From: Leptospira_B sp964571605
Lineage (GTDB): Bacteria; Spirochaetota; Leptospiria; Leptospirales; Leptospiraceae
NCBI GenBank assembly: GCA_964571605.1
Contig: CAZNCS010000219.1
Span: 1 to 7,008, forward strand
DNA length: 7,008 nt
Direction of reading: 5' to 3'
Under the pieces are notes generated by a model. It was not told the origin of the DNA. It saw only the letters and a list, made by a program, of their open reading frames with translations, and made no database searches. Of this stretch, positions 6,127-7,008 are shown piece after piece. A program made the translations under genes and the position numbers. The first letter of the stretch is position 1; every line of letters begins with the position of its first letter.

Positions 6127-7008
6127 ATGTCTTTTTCAAAAAGTTTTAAAATTGCCGATCGTTGGGAACTGGGAAGGGGCACTCTTCCGTTTATTATTGC
6201 GGAAATCGGACTCAATCATAATGCAGATTTAGAGATCGGAAAAAAAACGATCCAGGCCGCAAAAAAAGCCGGGGCTGACGCAGTTAAATTTCAAACGTAC
6301 AAAACGGAAGAATTTTTGGATGTTAAAAATCCGAAAGCGAAAGTTCTCGTAGATATTTTCAAACAATACGAACTTTCCGAAACCTTACATAGAGAATTTA
6401 AAAAAACCGCTGAGGAAGAGGATCTTCTCTTTTTTTCCACACCTTTGGACGTAAGCAGCGTGGACTTGCTTGTGTCTTTAGGAGTGAAAGTTTTAAAAAT
6501 TGCAAGTGGGGATATCGTAAATCGACAATTACTGGCAAAAGTCGCTCAAACAAAACTTCCAATTTTACTATCTAGCGGCGCTGCGGAAGGGTTCGAAATC
6601 GTCCGAGCTTTGGAATTTTTAGAATCCGAATCTGTAAAAGATCTATTATTATTTCATTGTGTTTCCATGTATCCCACTCCACCTGAAAAAACAAACCTTA
6701 AGACTTTATCCTTTTTCCAAAGTATTTTTCCCGGCCCTGTCGGCTTTTCCGATCATACTGCCGGACCTATAGCAGGGGCTTTAGCTATTACACTAGGCGC
6801 GACTGCATTAGAAAAACATTTTACTTTAGATAAAAACCTTCCCGGTCCCGATCATGGAATTTCAGTGGATCCCTCCGAACTCAAAGCATACGTTGAAAAT
6901 GCAAGAACCGCATTTCTTATGAGACGGGAAGAAAAAAAGATAGTCCAACCCCAGGAATCTTCCGGCAGATTTTTCAGCAGAAGCGGTTTGTATCTGGATC
7001 CGAATGGA
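6127..7008 (+). CDS. NeuB/SpsE-family nonulosonic acid synthase, 3' end beyond the window
   Basis: The 294 in-frame codons lack a stop before the right edge. The family condenses phosphoenolpyruvate with a hexosamine such as ManNAc to make sialic, legionaminic or pseudaminic acid, in the cytoplasm, as a precursor of surface glycans. The TIM-barrel motifs appear in order: FIIAEIGLNHN (22-32, E26), AGADAVKFQTY (48-58), FFSTPLD (102-108), LKIASGDIVN (123-132), HCVSMYPTPPEKTNL (177-191), VGFSDHTAG (205-213), and EKHFTLDKNLPGPDH (229-243). H210 and H231 are 21 residues apart, like the metal-binding His215/His236 of meningococcal NeuB. From about 280, FFSRSGLYLDPNG looks like the entry to the C-terminal SAF (antifreeze-like) domain, cut off here. 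Two motifs deviate: SSGAAEG (149-155) for the usual STGMA, and NHNA for NHNG. A 426-base gap suggests its own promoter. Which sugar it makes (NeuB, LegI or PseI type) cannot be told here. Confidence 0.92.
   Translation, partial: MSFSKSFKIADRWELGRGTLPFIIAEIGLNHNADLEIGKKTIQAAKKAGADAVKFQTYKTEEFLDVKNPKAKVLVDIFKQYELSETLHREFKKTAEEEDLLFFSTPLDVSSVDLLVSLGVKVLKIASGDIVNRQLLAKVAQTKLPILLSSGAAEGFEIVRALEFLESESVKDLLLFHCVSMYPTPPEKTNLKTLSFFQSIFPGPVGFSDHTAGPIAGALAITLGATALEKHFTLDKNLPGPDHGISVDPSELKAYVENARTAFLMRREEKKIVQPQESSGRFFSRSGLYLDPNG

Noticed and set aside
5939..6139. 66-codon minus-strand open frame in the leader of the NeuB-family gene
   Set aside because: It begins inside the NeuB-family gene, runs through the palindrome and shows no family features.

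Overview
The window reads as chromosomal DNA from a diderm bacterium, most likely a spirochaete of the genus Leptospira. This rests on moderately AT-rich coding sequence, the style of the encoded proteins, and a short TGTAGGAG/CTCCTACA palindrome between genes that resembles short palindromes I recall from Leptospira intergenic DNA. The assignment is a recognition-based inference, not proven by a marker gene. All five genes lie on the + strand.

Positions 61-5700 look like a single operon of four genes: an ABC1/AarF/UbiB-type atypical kinase, FeoA, FeoB, and an LTA-synthase/sulfatase-fold membrane enzyme. The first two genes share an ATGA start/stop overlap, feoA and feoB are 3 bases apart, and feoB and the sulfatase-fold gene are 13 bases apart. 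FeoA and FeoB form a GTP-dependent ferrous iron importer of the inner membrane. The kinase-like protein probably serves lipid or quinone homeostasis. The last gene should transfer a phospholipid head group onto an envelope glycan or lipid on the periplasmic side. There is no room for a separate promoter or Fur box directly before feoA or feoB, so any iron control must act upstream of the kinase gene, at or beyond the left edge.

Positions 5701-6126 are a 426-base gap without a credible gene. It holds a GC-rich non-coding block (5781-5920, 58% G+C by count), a perfect 20-base palindrome flanked by 8-base direct repeats, and the leader of the next gene with a small hairpin and a clear ribosome binding site.

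Positions 6127-7008 carry the first 294 codons of a NeuB/SpsE-family nonulosonic (sialic-like) acid synthase, cut by the right edge just as its C-terminal SAF domain begins. It is probably a separate transcription unit that makes a surface-sugar precursor. No RNA gene, CRISPR array, insertion sequence or convincing rho-independent terminator was seen. No wholly new system is evident; the most unexplained DNA is the 5701-6126 gap.
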